A DNA stretch of 64,000 bases from Linyphia triangularis (GCA_963978545.1 CAXBTE010000047.1:1-64000); one strand, 5' to 3'. Counted from the first letter of the stretch, positions 7,601 to 22,417 are shown. The notes: generated by a model not told the origin, from the sequence alone. Numbers and translations are program-made.

Positions 7601-10272
7601 AAATTATTTTTTCAGTCACATTTGGACAGAATATGAATATAAAACATATTTCAGGTCCCCAAAAAAAATTTGGTAGCATTTGAGCCACTATTTTCAAAGT
7701 TCAAAATTTCCCTTTGAAAATACATTGATTTTACAGTTTTTGAATTTTTACTCATAGTGTATTTGGAGCACAGTATTGTAACTTGGCCACATTTAAGGTC
7801 TTCTATAGGAGATTCTTAAAAACGAAAATCTTAACAACCACAAAATATTAAGGGGGTCAAAATTTGCAAAGTTGTTTTTTTCAGTGGTACACATACATAA
7901 TTTTTACACAGAGAGTTTTGGGAGCACAATGTTGTAACTTGGCAACATTGAAGTTCATTAATAGGAGATTCTTAAAAACGAAAATCTTAACAACCACTAA
8001 ATATTAAGGGGGTCGAAAGTTGATCCCAAAAAAGGACTGCATTTCAAACACTGAAAATTTCTGAATTTTACCTACATTTTGGGCTATAAACTGAATTAAG
8101 GGTCCTTTATTGGGCAGATTTGAAATAAAGTGACTGCAAATCATATTTCTATTTTAAAACCAAAATCTGGAAGCATTTTGAGCCATTTTTTGGAAAAGTG
8201 ATTTTTTCATAAAATTTCCTAAGGCTAACCCCTTTGAAAAATTTCGAAAAATTTGAAAATTCAAAAAATTATTTTTTCAGTCACATTTGGACAGAATATG
8301 AATATAAAACATATTTCAGGTCCCCAAAAAAAATTTGGTAGCATTTGAGCCACTATTTTCAAAGTTCAAAATTTCCCTTTGAAAATACATTGATTTTACA
8401 GTTTTTGAATTTTTACTCATAGTGTATTTGGAGCACAGTATTGTAACTTGGCCACATTTAAGGTCTTCTATAGGAGATTCTTAAAAACGAAAATCTTAAC
8501 AACCACAAAATATTAAGGGGGTCAAAATTTGCAAAGTTGTTTTTTTCAGTGGTACACATACATAATTTTTACACAGAGAGTTTTGGGAGCACAATGTTGT
8601 AACTTGGCAACATTGAAGTTCATTAATAGGAGATTCTTAAAAACGAAAATCTTAACAACCACTAAATATTAAGGGGGTCGAAAGTTGATCCCAAAAAAGG
8701 ACTGCATTTCAAACACTGAAAATTTCTGAATTTTACCTACATTTTGGGCTATAAACTGAATTAAGGGTCCTTTATTGGGCAGATTTGAAATAAAGTGACT
8801 GCAAATCATATTTCTATTTTAAAACCAAAATCTGGAAGCATTTTGAGCCATTTTTTGGAAAAGTGATTTTTTCATAAAATTTCCTAAGGCTAACCCCTTT
8901 GAAAAATTTCGAAAAATTTGAAAATTCAAAAAATTATTTTTTCAGTCACATTTGGACAGAATATGAATATAAAACATATTTCAGGTCCCCAAAAAAAATT
9001 TGGTAGCATTTGAGCCACTATTTTCAAAGTTCAAAATTTCCCTTTGAAAATACATTGATTTTACAGTTTTTGAATTTTTACTCATAGTGTATTTGGAGCA
9101 CAGTATTGTAACTTGGCCACATTTAAGGTCTTCTATAGGAGATTCTTAAAAACGAAAATCTTAACAACCACAAAATATTAAGGGGGTCAAAATTTGCAAA
9201 GTTGTTTTTTTCAGTGGTACACATACATAATTTTTACACAGAGAGTTTTGGGAGCACAATGTTGTAACTTGGCAACATTGAAGTTCATTAATAGGAGATT
9301 CTTAAAAACGAAAATCTTAACAACCACTAAATATTAAGGGGGTCGAAAGTTGATCCCAAAAAAGGACTGCATTTCAAACACTGAAAATTTCTGAATTTTA
9401 CCTACATTTTGGGCTATAAACTGAATTAAGGGTCCTTTATTGGGCAGATTTGAAATAAAGTGACTGCAAATCATATTTCTATTTTAAAACCAAAATCTGG
9501 AAGCATTTTGAGCCATTTTTTGGAAAAGTGATTTTTTCATAAAATTTCCTAAGGCTAACCCCTTTGAAAAATTTCGAAAAATTTGAAAATTCAAAAAATT
9601 ATTTTTTCAGTCACATTTGGACAGAATATGAATATAAAACATATTTCAGGTCCCCAAAAAAAATTTGGTAGCATTTGAGCCACTATTTTCAAAGTTCAAA
9701 ATTTCCCTTTGAAAATACATTGATTTTACAGTTTTTGAATTTTTACTCATAGTGTATTTGGAGCACAGTATTGTAACTTGGCCACATTTAAGGTCTTCTA
9801 TAGGAGATTCTTAAAAACGAAAATCTTAACAACCACAAAATATTAAGGGGGTCAAAATTTGCAAAGTTCTTTTTTTCAGTGGTACACATACATAATTTTT
9901 ACACAGAGAGTTTTGGGAGCACAATGTTGTAACTTGGCAACATTGAAGTTCATTAATAGGAGATTCTTAAAAACGAAAATCTTAACAACCACTAAATATT
10001 AAGGGGGTCGAAAGTTGATCCCAAAAAAGGACTGCATTTCAAACACTGAAAATTTCTGAATTTTACCTACATTTTGGGCTATAAACTGAATTAAGGGTCC
10101 TTTTTTGGGCAGATTTGAAATAAAGTGACTGTAAATCATATTTCTATTTTAAAACCAAAATCTGGAAGCATTTTGAGCCATTTTTTGGAAAAGTGATTTT
10201 TTCATAAAATTTCCTAAGGCTAACCCCTTTGAAAAATTTCGAAAAATTTGAAAATTCAAAAAATTAATTTTT

Positions 10273-11181
10273 GGAAAAGTGATTTTTTCATAAAATTTCC
10301 CAAGGCTAACCCCTTTCAAAAATTTCGAAAAATTTGAAAATTCAAAAAATTATTTTTTGGAAAAGTGATTTTTTCATAAAATTTCCTAAGGCTAACCCCT
10401 TTGAAAAATTTCGAAAAATTTGAAAATTCAAAAAATTATTTTTTGGAAAAGTGATTTTTTCATAAAATTTCCTAAGGCTTTTAACTTTTTTAAGGCCCTT
10501 TGAAAAATTTGAAAATTCAAAAAATTATTTTTTGGAAAAGTGATTTTTTCATAAAATTTCCTAAGACTAACCCCTTTGAAAAATTTCGAAAAATTTGAAA
10601 ATTCAAAAAATTATTTTTTGGAAAAGTGATTTTTTCATAAAATTTCCTAAGGCTAACCCCTTTGAAAAATTTGAAAATTCAAAAAATTATTTTTTGGAAA
10701 AGTGATTTTTTCATAAAATTTCCTAAGACTAACCCCTTTGAAAAATTTCGAAAAATTTGAAAATTCAAAAAATTATTTTTTGGAAAAGTGATTTTTTCAT
10801 AAAATTTCCTAAGGCTAACCCCTTTGAAAAATTTGAAAATTCAAAAAATTATTTTTTGGAAAAGTGATTTTTTCATAAAATTTCCTAAGGCTAACCCCTT
10901 TGAAAAATTTGAAAATTCAAAAAATTATTTTTTGGAAAAGTGATTTTTTCATAAAATTTCCTAAGACTAACCCCTTTGAAAAATTTCGAAAAATTTGAAA
11001 ATTCAAAAAATTATTTTTTGGAAAAGTGATTTTTTCATAAAATTTCCTAAGGCTAACCCCTTTGAAAAATTTGAAAATTCAAAAAATTATTTTTTGGAAA
11101 AGTGATTTTTTCATAAAATTTCCTAAGTCTAACCCCTTTGAAAAATTTCGAAAAATTTGAAAATTCAAAAAATTATTTTTT
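10273..11181. repeat. Super-unit 2: A1 array (909 bp, full form)
   Basis: A units start at 10306, 10392, 10478 (89 bp variant), 10567, 10653, 10729, 10815, 10891, 10967, 11053 and 11129. The first unit is recognisable by TTAATTTTTGG and by CCCAAGGCTAACCCCTTTCA. This is the length shared by super-units 2, 3, 4 and 8, so it is probably the standard arrangement. Confidence 0.94.
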
Positions 11182-13619
11182 CAGTCAAATTTCGACAGAA
11201 TATGAATATAAAACATATTTCAGGTCTTCAACTAAAATTTCCCAGCTAGTTTCAAAATTTCGTACAAAATCGTCTCCATTTCTGAGCAAACGCGTTATTT
11301 TGGATTTTTTTGAATTTTAACGACAGTTTGGGCTATAAAGCGATTTAAGGGACCTTTCTTGGATAGTTTTGATAAAAAGTAACTCTTAAGCATTCTCCTA
11401 TGTTAACAGCTAAATTTGACACATTTCGGACATTTCCCAGCTAAATTCCAAAATTTCGTTCAAAACCGTCTCTATTTCTGTGCTTACTCGTTATTTTGGA
11501 TTTTACTGAATTTTCCCGACAGATTGGGCTATAAATCGATTTAAGGGTCTTTTCTTGAACAGTTTTGATAAAAAGTAACTATTGAGCATTTTCAAAGCAT
11601 TTCGGACATTTCCCAGCTAGTTTTAAAAATATCGTTCAAAATCGTCTCTATTTCTGTGTTAACGCGTTATTTTGGATTTTTCTGAATTTTACCGACAGTT
11701 TAGGCTATAAATCGATTTAAGGGTCCTTTCTTGAACAGTTTTGATAAAAAGTAACTTTTAAGCATACTCTTAGGTCACAGCTAAAATTTTAAAGCATTTC
11801 GGACAATTCCCAGCTAGTTTCAGAAATTGCGTTCAAAACCGTCTCTATTTCTGTGTTAACGCGTTATTTTGGATTTTTCGGAATTCTACCAACAGTTTGG
11901 GCTATAAAGCGATTAAAGGGTCCTTTCTTGACAGTTTTGATAAAAAGTTACTTTTGAGCATTTTCAAAGCATTTCGGACAATTCCCAGCTAGTTTTAAAA
12001 ATTGCTTTCAAAATCGTCTCTATTTCTGTGTTAACGCGTTATTTTGGATTTTTCTGAATTTTACCGACAGTTTGGGCTATAAAGCGATTTAAGGGTCCTT
12101 TCTTGACAGTTTTGATAAAAAGTAACTCTTGAGCATTTTCAAAGCATTTCGGACAATTCCCAGCTAGTTTTAAAAATATCGTTCAAAATCGTCTCTATTT
12201 CTGTGTTAACGCGTTATTTTGGATTTTTCTGAATTTTACCGACAGTTTGGGCTATAAAGCGATTTAAGGGTTCTTTCTTGACAGTTTTGATAAAAAGTAA
12301 CTCTTGAGCATTTTCAAAGCATTTCGGACAATTCCCAGCTAGTTTGAAAAATATCGTTCAAAATCGTCTCTATTTCTGTGTTAACGCGTTATTTTGGATT
12401 TTTCTGAATTTTACCGACAGTTTAGGCTATAAATCGATTTAAGGGTCCTTTCTTGAACAGTTTTGATAAAAAGTAACTTTTAAGCATACTCTTAGGTCAC
12501 AGCTAAAATTTTAAAGCATTTCGGACAATTCCCAGCTAGTTTCAGAAATTGCGTTCAAAACCGTCTCTATTTCTGTGTTAACGCGTTATTTTGGATTTTT
12601 CGGAATTCTACCAACAGTTTGGGCTATAAAGCGATTAAAGGGTCCTTTCTTGACAGTTTTGATAAAAAGTTACTTTTGAGCATTTTCAAAGCATTTCGGA
12701 CAATTCCCAGCTAGTTTTAAAAATTGCTTTCAAAATCGTCTCTATTTCTGTGTTAAAGCGTTATTTTGGATTTTTCTGAATTTTACCGACAGTTTGGGCT
12801 ATAAAGCGATTTAAGGGTCCTTTCTTGACAGTTTTGATAAAAAGTAACTCTTGAGCATTTTCAAAGCATTTCGGACAATTCCCAGCTAGTTTTAAAAATA
12901 TCGTTCAAAATCGTCTCTATTTCTGTGTTAACGCGTTATTTTGGATTTTTCTGAATTTTACCGACAGTTTGGGCTATAAAGCGATTTAAGGGTCCTTTCT
13001 TGACAGTTTTGATAAAAAGTAACTCTTGAGCATTTTCAAAGCATTTCGGACAATTCCCAGCTAGTTTGAAAAATATCGTTCAAAATCGTCTCTATTTCTG
13101 TGTTAACGCGTTATTTTGGATTTTTCTGAATTTTACCGACAGTTTAGGCTATACAGCGATTTAAGGGTCCTTTCTTGACAGTTTTTATAAAAAGTTACTT
13201 TTGATCATTTTCAAAGCATTTCGGACAATTCCCAGCTAGTTTTAAAAATTGCTTTCAAAATCGTCTCTATTTCTGTGTTAACGCGTTATTTTGGATTTTT
13301 CTGAATTTTACCGATAATTTGGGATATAAATCGATATAAGGGTCCTTTCTTGAACAGTTTTGATAAAAAGTAACTTTTGAGCATACTCTAAGGTCACAGC
13401 TAAAATTTTAAAGCATTTCGGACAATTCCCAACTAGTTTCAAAAATTGCGTTCAAAAACGTCTCCATTTCTGTGTTAACGCGTTATTTTGGATTTTTCTG
13501 AATTATACCGACAGCTTGGTTTATAAAGCGATTTGAGGGTCCTTTCTTGGGCATATTTAATAAAAAATTACTGTAAACTATATTTCTATTTTAAAACCAA
13601 AATCTGGAAGCATTTTGAG
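11182..13619. repeat. Super-unit 2: B block (2438 bp, full form)
   Basis: It has the same length and monomer order as 611-3048, including both 722 bp higher-order copies and the GTTAAAGCG marker in the second. It shows the diverged GTGCTTACTCG in the early monomer. I saw no change from super-unit 1 that alters monomer structure. Confidence 0.95.
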
Positions 13620-14188
13620 AAATTTTTTGGAAAAGTGATTTTTTCATAAAATTTCCTAAGTCTAACCCCTTTGAAAAATTTCGAAAAATTTGAAAATTCA
13701 AAAAATTATTTTTGGAAAAGTGATTTTTTCGTAAAATTTCCTAAAGCTAACCCCCTTGAAAAATTTGAAAATTCAAAAAATTATTTTTTGAAAAAGTGAT
13801 TTTTTCATAAAATTTCCTAAGGCTAACCCCTTTGAAAAATTTGAAAATTCAAAAATTTTTTTTTTGGAAAAGTGATTTTTTCATAAAATTTCCTAAGACT
13901 AACCCCTTTGAAAAATTTGAAAATGGAAAAAATTATTTTTTGGAAAAGTGATTTTTTCATAAAATTTCCTAAGGCTAACCCTTTGAAAAATTTGAAAATT
14001 CAAAAAATTATTTTTTGGAAAAGTGATTTTTTCATAAAATTTCCTAAGACTAACCCCTTTGAAAAATTTCGAAAAATTTGAAAATTCAAAAAATTATTTT
14101 TTGGAAAAGTGATTTTTTCATAAAATTTCCTAAGTCTAACCCCTTTGAAAAATTTCGAAAAATTTGAAAATTCAAAAAATTATTTTTT
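13620..14188. repeat. Super-unit 2: A2 array (569 bp)
   Basis: The layout is the same as 3049-3617. It carries CTAAAGCTAACCCCC near 13741 and AAAATGGAAAAAATTA near 13920. Both variants are shared with super-units 7 and 8 but not with 1, 3 or 6, so they are useful for grouping super-units. Confidence 0.93.
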
Positions 14189-17100
14189 CAGTCACATTTG
14201 GACAGAATATAAATATAAAACATATTTCAGGTCCCCAAAAAAAATTTGGTAGCATTTGAGCCATTATTTTCAAAGTTCAAAATTTCCCTTTGAAAATACA
14301 TTGATTGTATTTTGGAGTTTTTGAATTTTTACTCGTAGTGTATTTGGAGCACAGTATTGTAACTTGGCCACATTTAAGGTCTTCTATAGGAGATTCTTAA
14401 AAACGAAAATCTTAACAACCACAAAATATTAAGGGGGTCAAAATTTGCAAAGTTGTTTTTTTCAGTGGTACACATACATAATTTTTACACAGAGAGTTTT
14501 GGGAGCACAATGTTGTAACTTGGCAACATTGAAGTTCATTAATAGGAGATTCTTAAAAACGAAAATCTTAACAACCACTAAATATTAAGGGGGTCGAAAG
14601 TTGATCCCAAAAAAGGACTGCATTTCAAACACTGAAAATTTCTGAATTTTACCTACATTTTGGGCTATAAACTGAATTAAGGGTCCTTTATTGGGCAGAT
14701 TTGAAATAAAGTGACTGCAAATCATATTTCTATTTTAAAACCAAAATCTGGAAGCATTTTGAGCCATTTTTTGGAAAAGTGATTTTTTCATAAAATTTCC
14801 TAAGGCTAACCCCTTTGAAAAATTTCGAAAAATTTGAAAATTCAAAAAATTATTTTTTCAGTCACATTTGGACAGAATATGAATATAAAACATATTTCAG
14901 GTCCCCAAAAAAAATTTGGTAGCATTTGAGCCACTATTTTCAAAGTTCAAAATTTCCCTTTGAAAATACATTGATTTTACAGTTTTTGAATTTTTACTCA
15001 TAGTGTATTTGGAGCACAGTATTGTAACTTGGCCACATTTAAGGTCTTCTATAGGAGATTCTTAAAAACGAAAATCTTAACAACCACAAAATATTAAGGG
15101 GGTCAAAATTTGCAAAGTTGTTTTTTTCAGTGGTACACATACATAATTTTTACACAGAGAGTTTTGGGAGCACAATGTTGTAACTTGGCAACATTGAAGT
15201 TCATTAATAGGAGATTCTTAAAAACGAAAATCTTAACAACCACTAAATATTAAGGGGGTCGAAAGTTGATCCCAAAAAAGGACTGCATTTCAAACACTGA
15301 AAATTTCTGAATTTTACCTACATTTTGGGCTATAAACTGAATTAAGGGTCCTTTATTGGGCAGATTTGAAATAAAGTGACTGCAAATCATATTTCTATTT
15401 TAAAACCAAAATCTGGAAGCATTTTGAGCCATTTTTTGGAAAAGTGATTTTTTCATAAAATTTCCTAAGGCTAACCCCTTTGAAAAATTTCGAAAAATTT
15501 GAAAATTCAAAAAATTATTTTTTCAGTCACATTTGGACAGAATATGAATATAAAACATATTTCAGGTCCCCAAAAAAAATTTGGTAGCATTTGAGCCACT
15601 ATTTTCAAAGTTCAAAATTTCCCTTTGAAAATACATTGATTTTACAGTTTTTGAATTTTTACTCATAGTGTATTTGGAGCACAGTATTGTAACTTGGCCA
15701 CATTTAAGGTCTTCTATAGGAGATTCTTAAAAACGAAAATCTTAACAACCACAAAATATTAAGGGGGTCAAAATTTGCAAAGTTGTTTTTTTCAGTGGTA
15801 CACATACATAATTTTTACACAGAGAGTTTTGGGAGCACAATGTTGTAACTTGGCAACATTGAAGTTCATTAATAGGAGATTCTTAAAAACGAAAATCTTA
15901 ACAACCACTAAATATTAAGGGGGTCGAAAGTTGATCCCAAAAAAGGACTGCATTTCAAACACTGAAAATTTCTGAATTTTACCTACATTTTGGGCTATAA
16001 ACTGAATTAAGGGTCCTTTATTGGGCAGATTTGAAATAAAGTGACTGCAAATCATATTTCTATTTTAAAACCAAAATCTGGAAGCATTTTGAGCCATTTT
16101 TTGGAAAAGTGATTTTTTCATAAAATTTCCTAAGGCTAACCCCTTTGAAAAATTTCGAAAAATTTGAAAATTCAAAAAATTATTTTTTCAGTCACATTTG
16201 GACAGAATATGAATATAAAACATATTTCAGGTCCCCAAAAAAAATTTGGTAGCATTTGAGCCACTATTTTCAAAGTTCAAAATTTCCCTTTGAAAATACA
16301 TTGATTTTACAGTTTTTGAATTTTTACTCATAGTGTATTTGGAGCACAGTATTGTAACTTGGCCACATTTAAGGTCTTCTATAGGAGATTCTTAAAAACG
16401 AAAATCTTAACAACCACAAAATATTAAGGGGGTCAAAATTTGCAAAGTTGTTTTTTTCAGTGGTACACATACATAATTTTTACACAGAGAGTTTTGGGAG
16501 CACAATGTTGTAACTTGGCAACATTGAAGTTCATTAATAGGAGATTCTTAAAAACGAAAATCTTAACAACCACTAAATATTAAGGGGGTCGAAAGTTGAT
16601 CCCAAAAAAGGACTGCATTTCAAACACTGAAAATTTCTGAATTTTACCTACATTTTGGGCTATAAACTGAATTAAGGGTCCTTTATTGGGCAGATTTGAA
16701 ATAAAGTGACTGCAAATCATATTTCTATTTTAAAACCAAAATCTGGAAGCATTTTGAGCCATTTTTTGGAAAAGTGATTTTTTCATAAAATTTCCTAAGG
16801 CTAACCCCTTTGAAAAATTTCGAAAAATTTGAAAATTCAAAAAATTATTTTTTCAGTCACATTTGGACAGAATATGAATATAAAACATATTTCAGGTCCC
16901 CAAAAAAAATTTGGTAGCATTTGAGCCACTATTTTCAAAGTTCAAAATTTCCCTTTGAAAATACATTGATTTTACAGTTTTTGAATTTTTACTCATAGTG
17001 TATTTGGAGCACAGTATTGTAACTTGGCCACATTTAAGGTCTTCTATAGGAGATTCTTAAAAACGAAAATCTTAACAACCACAAAATATTAAGGGGGTCA

Positions 17101-20100
17101 AAATTTGCAAAGTTGTTTTTTTCAGTGGTACACATACATAATTTTTACACAGAGAGTTTTGGGAGCACAATGTTGTAACTTGGCAACATTGAAGTTCATT
17201 AATAGGAGATTCTTAAAAACGAAAATCTTAACAACCACTAAATATTAAGGGGGTCGAAAGTTGATCCCAAAAAAGGACTGCATTTCAAACACTGAAAATT
17301 TCTGAATTTTACCTACATTTTGGGCTATAAACTGAATTAAGGGTCCTTTATTGGGCAGATTTGAAATAAAGTGACTGCAAATCATATTTCTATTTTAAAA
17401 CCAAAATCTGGAAGCATTTTGAGCCATTTTTTGGAAAAGTGATTTTTTCATAAAATTTCCTAAGGCTAACCCCTTTGAAAAATTTCGAAAAATTTGAAAA
17501 TTCAAAAAATTATTTTTTCAGTCACATTTGGACAGAATATGAATATAAAACATATTTCAGGTCCCCAAAAAAAATTTGGTAGCATTTGAGCCACTATTTT
17601 CAAAGTTCAAAATTTCCCTTTGAAAATACATTGATTTTACAGTTTTTGAATTTTTACTCATAGTGTATTTGGAGCACAGTATTGTAACTTGGCCACATTT
17701 AAGGTCTTCTATAGGAGATTCTTAAAAACGAAAATCTTAACAACCACAAAATATTAAGGGGGTCAAAATTTGCAAAGTTGTTTTTTTCAGTGGTACACAT
17801 ACATAATTTTTACACAGAGAGTTTTGGGAGCACAATGTTGTAACTTGGCAACATTGAAGTTCATTAATAGGAGATTCTTAAAAACGAAAATCTTAACAAC
17901 CACTAAATATTAAGGGGGTCGAAAGTTGATCCCAAAAAAGGACTGCATTTCAAACACTGAAAATTTCTGAATTTTACCTACATTTTGGGCTATAAACTGA
18001 ATTAAGGGTCCTTTATTGGGCAGATTTGAAATAAAGTGACTGCAAATCATATTTCTATTTTAAAACCAAAATCTGGAAGCATTTTGAGCCATTTTTTGGA
18101 AAAGTGATTTTTTCATAAAATTTCCTAAGGCTAACCCCTTTGAAAAATTTCGAAAAATTTGAAAATTCAAAAAATTATTTTTTCAGTCACATTTGGACAG
18201 AATATGAATATAAAACATATTTCAGGTCCCCAAAAAAAATTTGGTAGCATTTGAGCCACTATTTTCAAAGTTCAAAATTTCCCTTTGAAAATACATTGAT
18301 TTTACAGTTTTTGAATTTTTACTCATAGTGTATTTGGAGCACAGTATTGTAACTTGGCCACATTTAAGGTCTTCTATAGGAGATTCTTAAAAACGAAAAT
18401 CTTAACAACCACAAAATATTAAGGGGGTCAAAATTTGCAAAGTTGTTTTTTTCAGTGGTACACATACATAATTTTTACACAGAGAGTTTTGGGAGCACAA
18501 TGTTGTAACTTGGCAACATTGAAGTTCATTAATAGGAGATTCTTAAAAACGAAAATCTTAACAACCACTAAATATTAAGGGGGTCGAAAGTTGATCCCAA
18601 AAAAGGACTGCATTTCAAACACTGAAAATTTCTGAATTTTACCTACATTTTGGGCTATAAACTGAATTAAGGGTCCTTTATTGGGCAGATTTGAAATAAA
18701 GTGACTGCAAATCATATTTCTATTTTAAAACCAAAATCTGGAAGCATTTTGAGCCATTTTTTGGAAAAGTGATTTTTTCATAAAATTTCCTAAGGCTAAC
18801 CTTTTTGAAAAATTTCGAAAAATTTGAAAATTCAAAAAATTATTTTTTCAGTCACATTTGGACAGAATATGAATATAAAACATATTTCAGGTCCCCAAAA
18901 AAAATTTGGTAGCATTTGAGCCACTATTTTCAAAGTTCAAAATTTCCCTTTGAAAATACATTGATTTTACAGTTTTTGAATTTTTACTCATAGTGTATTT
19001 GGAGCACAGTATTGTAACTTGGCCACATTTAAGGTCTTCTATAGGAGATTCTTAAAAACGAAAATCTTAACAACCACAAAATATTAAGGGGGTCAAAATT
19101 TGCAAAGTTGTTTTTTTCAGTGGTACACATACATAATTTTTACACAGAGAGTTTTGGGAGCACAATGTTGTAACTTGGCAACATTGAAGTTCATTAATAG
19201 GAGATTCTTAAAAACGAAAATCTTAACAACCACTAAATATTAAGGGGGTCGAAAGTTGATCCCAAAAAAGGACTGCATTTCAAACACTGAAAATTTCTGA
19301 ATTTTACCTACATTTTGGGCTATAAACTGAATTAAGGGTCCTTTATTGGGCAGATTTGAAATAAAGTGACTGCAAATCATATTTCTATTTTAAAACCAAA
19401 ATCTGGAAGCATTTTGAGCCATTTTTTGGAAAAGTGATTTTTTCATAAAATTTCCTAAGGCTAACCCCTTTGAAAAATTTCGAAAAATTTGAAAATTCAA
19501 AAAATTATTTTTTCAGTCACATTTGGACAGAATATGAATATAAAACATATTTCAGGTCCCCAAAAAAAATTTGGTAGCATTTGAGCCACTGTTTTCAAAG
19601 TTCAAAATTTCCCTTTGAAAATACATTGATTTTACAGTTTTTGAATTTTTACTCATAGTGTATTTGGAGCACAGTATTGTAACTTGGCCACATTTAAGGT
19701 CTTCTATAGGAGATTCTTAAAAACGAAAATCTTAACAACCACAAAATATTAAGGGGGTCAAAATTTGCAAAGTTGTTTTTTTCAGTGGTACACATACATA
19801 ATTTTTACACAGAGAGTTTTGGGAGCACAATGTTGTAACTTGGCAACATTGAAGTTCATTAATAGGAGATTCTTAAAAACGAAAATCTTAACAACCACTA
19901 AATATTAAGGGGGTCGAAAGTTGATCCCAAAAAAGGACTGCATTTCAAACACTGAAAATTTCTGAATTTTACCTACATTTTGGGCTATAAACTGAATTAA
20001 GGGTCCTTTATTGGGCAGATTTGAAATAAAGTGACTGCAAATCATATTTCTATTTTAAAACCAAAATCTGGAAGCATTTTGAGCCATTTTTTGGAAAAGT

Positions 20101-21508
20101 GATTTTTTCATAAAATTTCCTAAGGCTAACCCCTTTGAAAAATTTCGAAAAATTTGAAAATTCAAAAAATTATTTTTTCAGTCACATTTGGACAGAATAT
20201 GAATATAAAACATATTTCAGGTCCCCAAAAAAAATTTGGTAGCATTTGAGCCACTATTTTCAAAGTTCAAAATTTCCCTTTGAAAATACATTGATTTTAC
20301 AGTTTTTGAATTTTTACTCATAGTGTATTTGGAGCACAGTATTGTAACTTGGCCACATTTAAGGTCTTCTATAGGAGATTCTTAAAAACGAAAATCTTAA
20401 CAACCACAAAATATTAAGGGGGTCAAAATTTGCAAAGTTGTTTTTTTCAGTGGTACACATACATAATTTTTACACAGAGAGTTTTGGGAGCACAATGTTG
20501 TAACTTGGCAACATTGAAGTTCATTAATAGGAGATTCTTAAAAACGAAAATCTTAACAACCACTAAATATTAAGGGGGTCGAAAGTTGATCCCAAAAAAG
20601 GACTGCATTTCAAACACTGAAAATTTCTGAATTTTACCTACATTTTGGGCTATAAACTGAATTAAGGGTCCTTTATTGGGCAGATTTGAAATAAAGTGAC
20701 TGCAAATCATATTTCTATTTTAAAACCAAAATCTGGAAGCATTTTGAGCCATTTTTTGGAAAAGTGATTTTTTCATAAAATTTCCTAAGGCTAACCCCTT
20801 TGAAAAATTTCGAAAAATTTGAAAATTCAAAAAATTATTTTTTCAGTCACATTTGGACAGAATATGAATATAAAACATATTTCAGGTCCCCAAAAAAAAT
20901 TTGGTAGCATTTGAGCCACTATTTTCAAAGTTCAAAATTTCCCTTTGAAAATACATTGATTTTACAGTTTTTGAATTTTTACTCATAGTGTATTTGGAGC
21001 ACAGTATTGTAACTTGGCCACATTTAAGGTCTTCTATAGGAGATTCTTAAAAACGAAAATCTTAACAACCACAAAATATTAAGGGGGTCAAAATTTGCAA
21101 AGTTCTTTTTTTCAGTGGTACACATACATAATTTTTACACAGAGAGTTTTGGGAGCACAATGTTGTAACTTGGCAACATTGAAGTTCATTAATAGGAGAT
21201 TCTTAAAAACGAAAATCTTAACAACCACTAAATATTAAGGGGGTCGAAAGTTGATCCCAAAAAAGGACTGCATTTCAAACACTGAAAATTTCTGAATTTT
21301 ACCTACATTTTGGGCTATAAACTGAATTAAGGGTCCTTTTTTGGGCAGATTTGAAATAAAGTGACTGTAAATCATATTTCTATTTTAAAACCAAAATCTG
21401 GAAGCATTTTGAGCCATTTTTTGGAAAAGTGATTTTTTCATAAAATTTCCTAAGGCTAACCCCTTTGAAAAATTTCGAAAAATTTGAAAATTCAAAAAAT
21501 TAATTTTT
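14189..21508. repeat. Super-unit 2: C array, 11 copies
   Basis: Copies start at 14189 (670 bp), then 14859, 15524, 16189, 16854, 17519, 18184, 18849, 19514, 20179 and 20844. This is the longest C array in the window. First-copy and last-copy markers are both present. Copy 7 ends with CTAACCTTTTTG (18798) and copy 9 has GAGCCACTGTTTTC (19591). The same two variants recur in super-unit 7 at the same distance from the array's right end. Confidence 0.96.
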
Positions 21509-22417
21509 GGAAAAGTGATTTTTTCATAAAATTTCCCAAGGCTAACCCCTTTCAAAAATTTCGAAAAATTTGAAAATTCAAAAAATTATTTTTTGGAAAA
21601 GTGATTTTTTCATAAAATTTCCTAAGGCTAACCCCTTTGAAAAATTTCGAAAAATTTGAAAATTCAAAAAATTATTTTTTGGAAAAGTGATTTTTTCATA
21701 AAATTTCCTAAGGCTTTTAACTTTTTTAAGGCCCTTTGAAAAATTTGAAAATTCAAAAAATTATTTTTTGGAAAAGTGATTTTTTCATAAAATTTCCTAA
21801 GACTAACCCCTTTGAAAAATTTCGAAAAATTTGAAAATTCAAAAAATTATTTTTTGGAAAAGTGATTTTTTCATAAAATTTCCTAAGGCTAACCCCTTTG
21901 AAAAATTTGAAAATTCAAAAAATTATTTTTTGGAAAAGTGATTTTTTCATAAAATTTCCTAAGACTAACCCCTTTGAAAAATTTCGAAAAATTTGAAAAT
22001 TCAAAAAATTATTTTTTGGAAAAGTGATTTTTTCATAAAATTTCCTAAGGCTAACCCCTTTGAAAAATTTGAAAATTCAAAAAATTATTTTTTGGAAAAG
22101 TGATTTTTTCATAAAATTTCCTAAGGCTAACCCCTTTGAAAAATTTGAAAATTCAAAAAATTATTTTTTGGAAAAGTGATTTTTTCATAAAATTTCCTAA
22201 GACTAACCCCTTTGAAAAATTTCGAAAAATTTGAAAATTCAAAAAATTATTTTTTGGAAAAGTGATTTTTTCATAAAATTTCCTAAGGCTAACCCCTTTG
22301 AAAAATTTGAAAATTCAAAAAATTATTTTTTGGAAAAGTGATTTTTTCATAAAATTTCCTAAGTCTAACCCCTTTGAAAAATTTCGAAAAATTTGAAAAT
22401 TCAAAAAATTATTTTTT
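21509..22417. repeat. Super-unit 3: A1 array (909 bp, full form)
   Basis: It matches the 10273-11181 arrangement, with the TTAATTTTTGG first unit and the 89 bp landmark. It lies between the last C copy of super-unit 2 and a shortened B block. Confidence 0.94.

Larger units (their letters stand above)
3618..10272. repeat. Super-unit 1: C array, 10 copies
   Basis: Copies start at 3618 (670 bp), then 4288, 4953, 5618, 6283, 6948, 7613, 8278, 8943 and 9608 (665 bp each). The first copy carries ATAAATATAA, GAGCCATTATTTTC and GATTGTATTTTGGAG. The last carries GTTCTTTTTTTCAG (9869), CCTTTTTTGGGC (10104) and GACTGTAAATC (10132). Copy 2 has ACACAAAGAG and copy 4 has GTGTATTTTGAGC. Confidence 0.96.

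Noticed and set aside
3618..10272. CRISPR-like array (regular repeats with spacers)
   Set aside because: The period is 665 bp, the units are contiguous with no variable spacers, and there are no cas genes. It is a plain tandem satellite.
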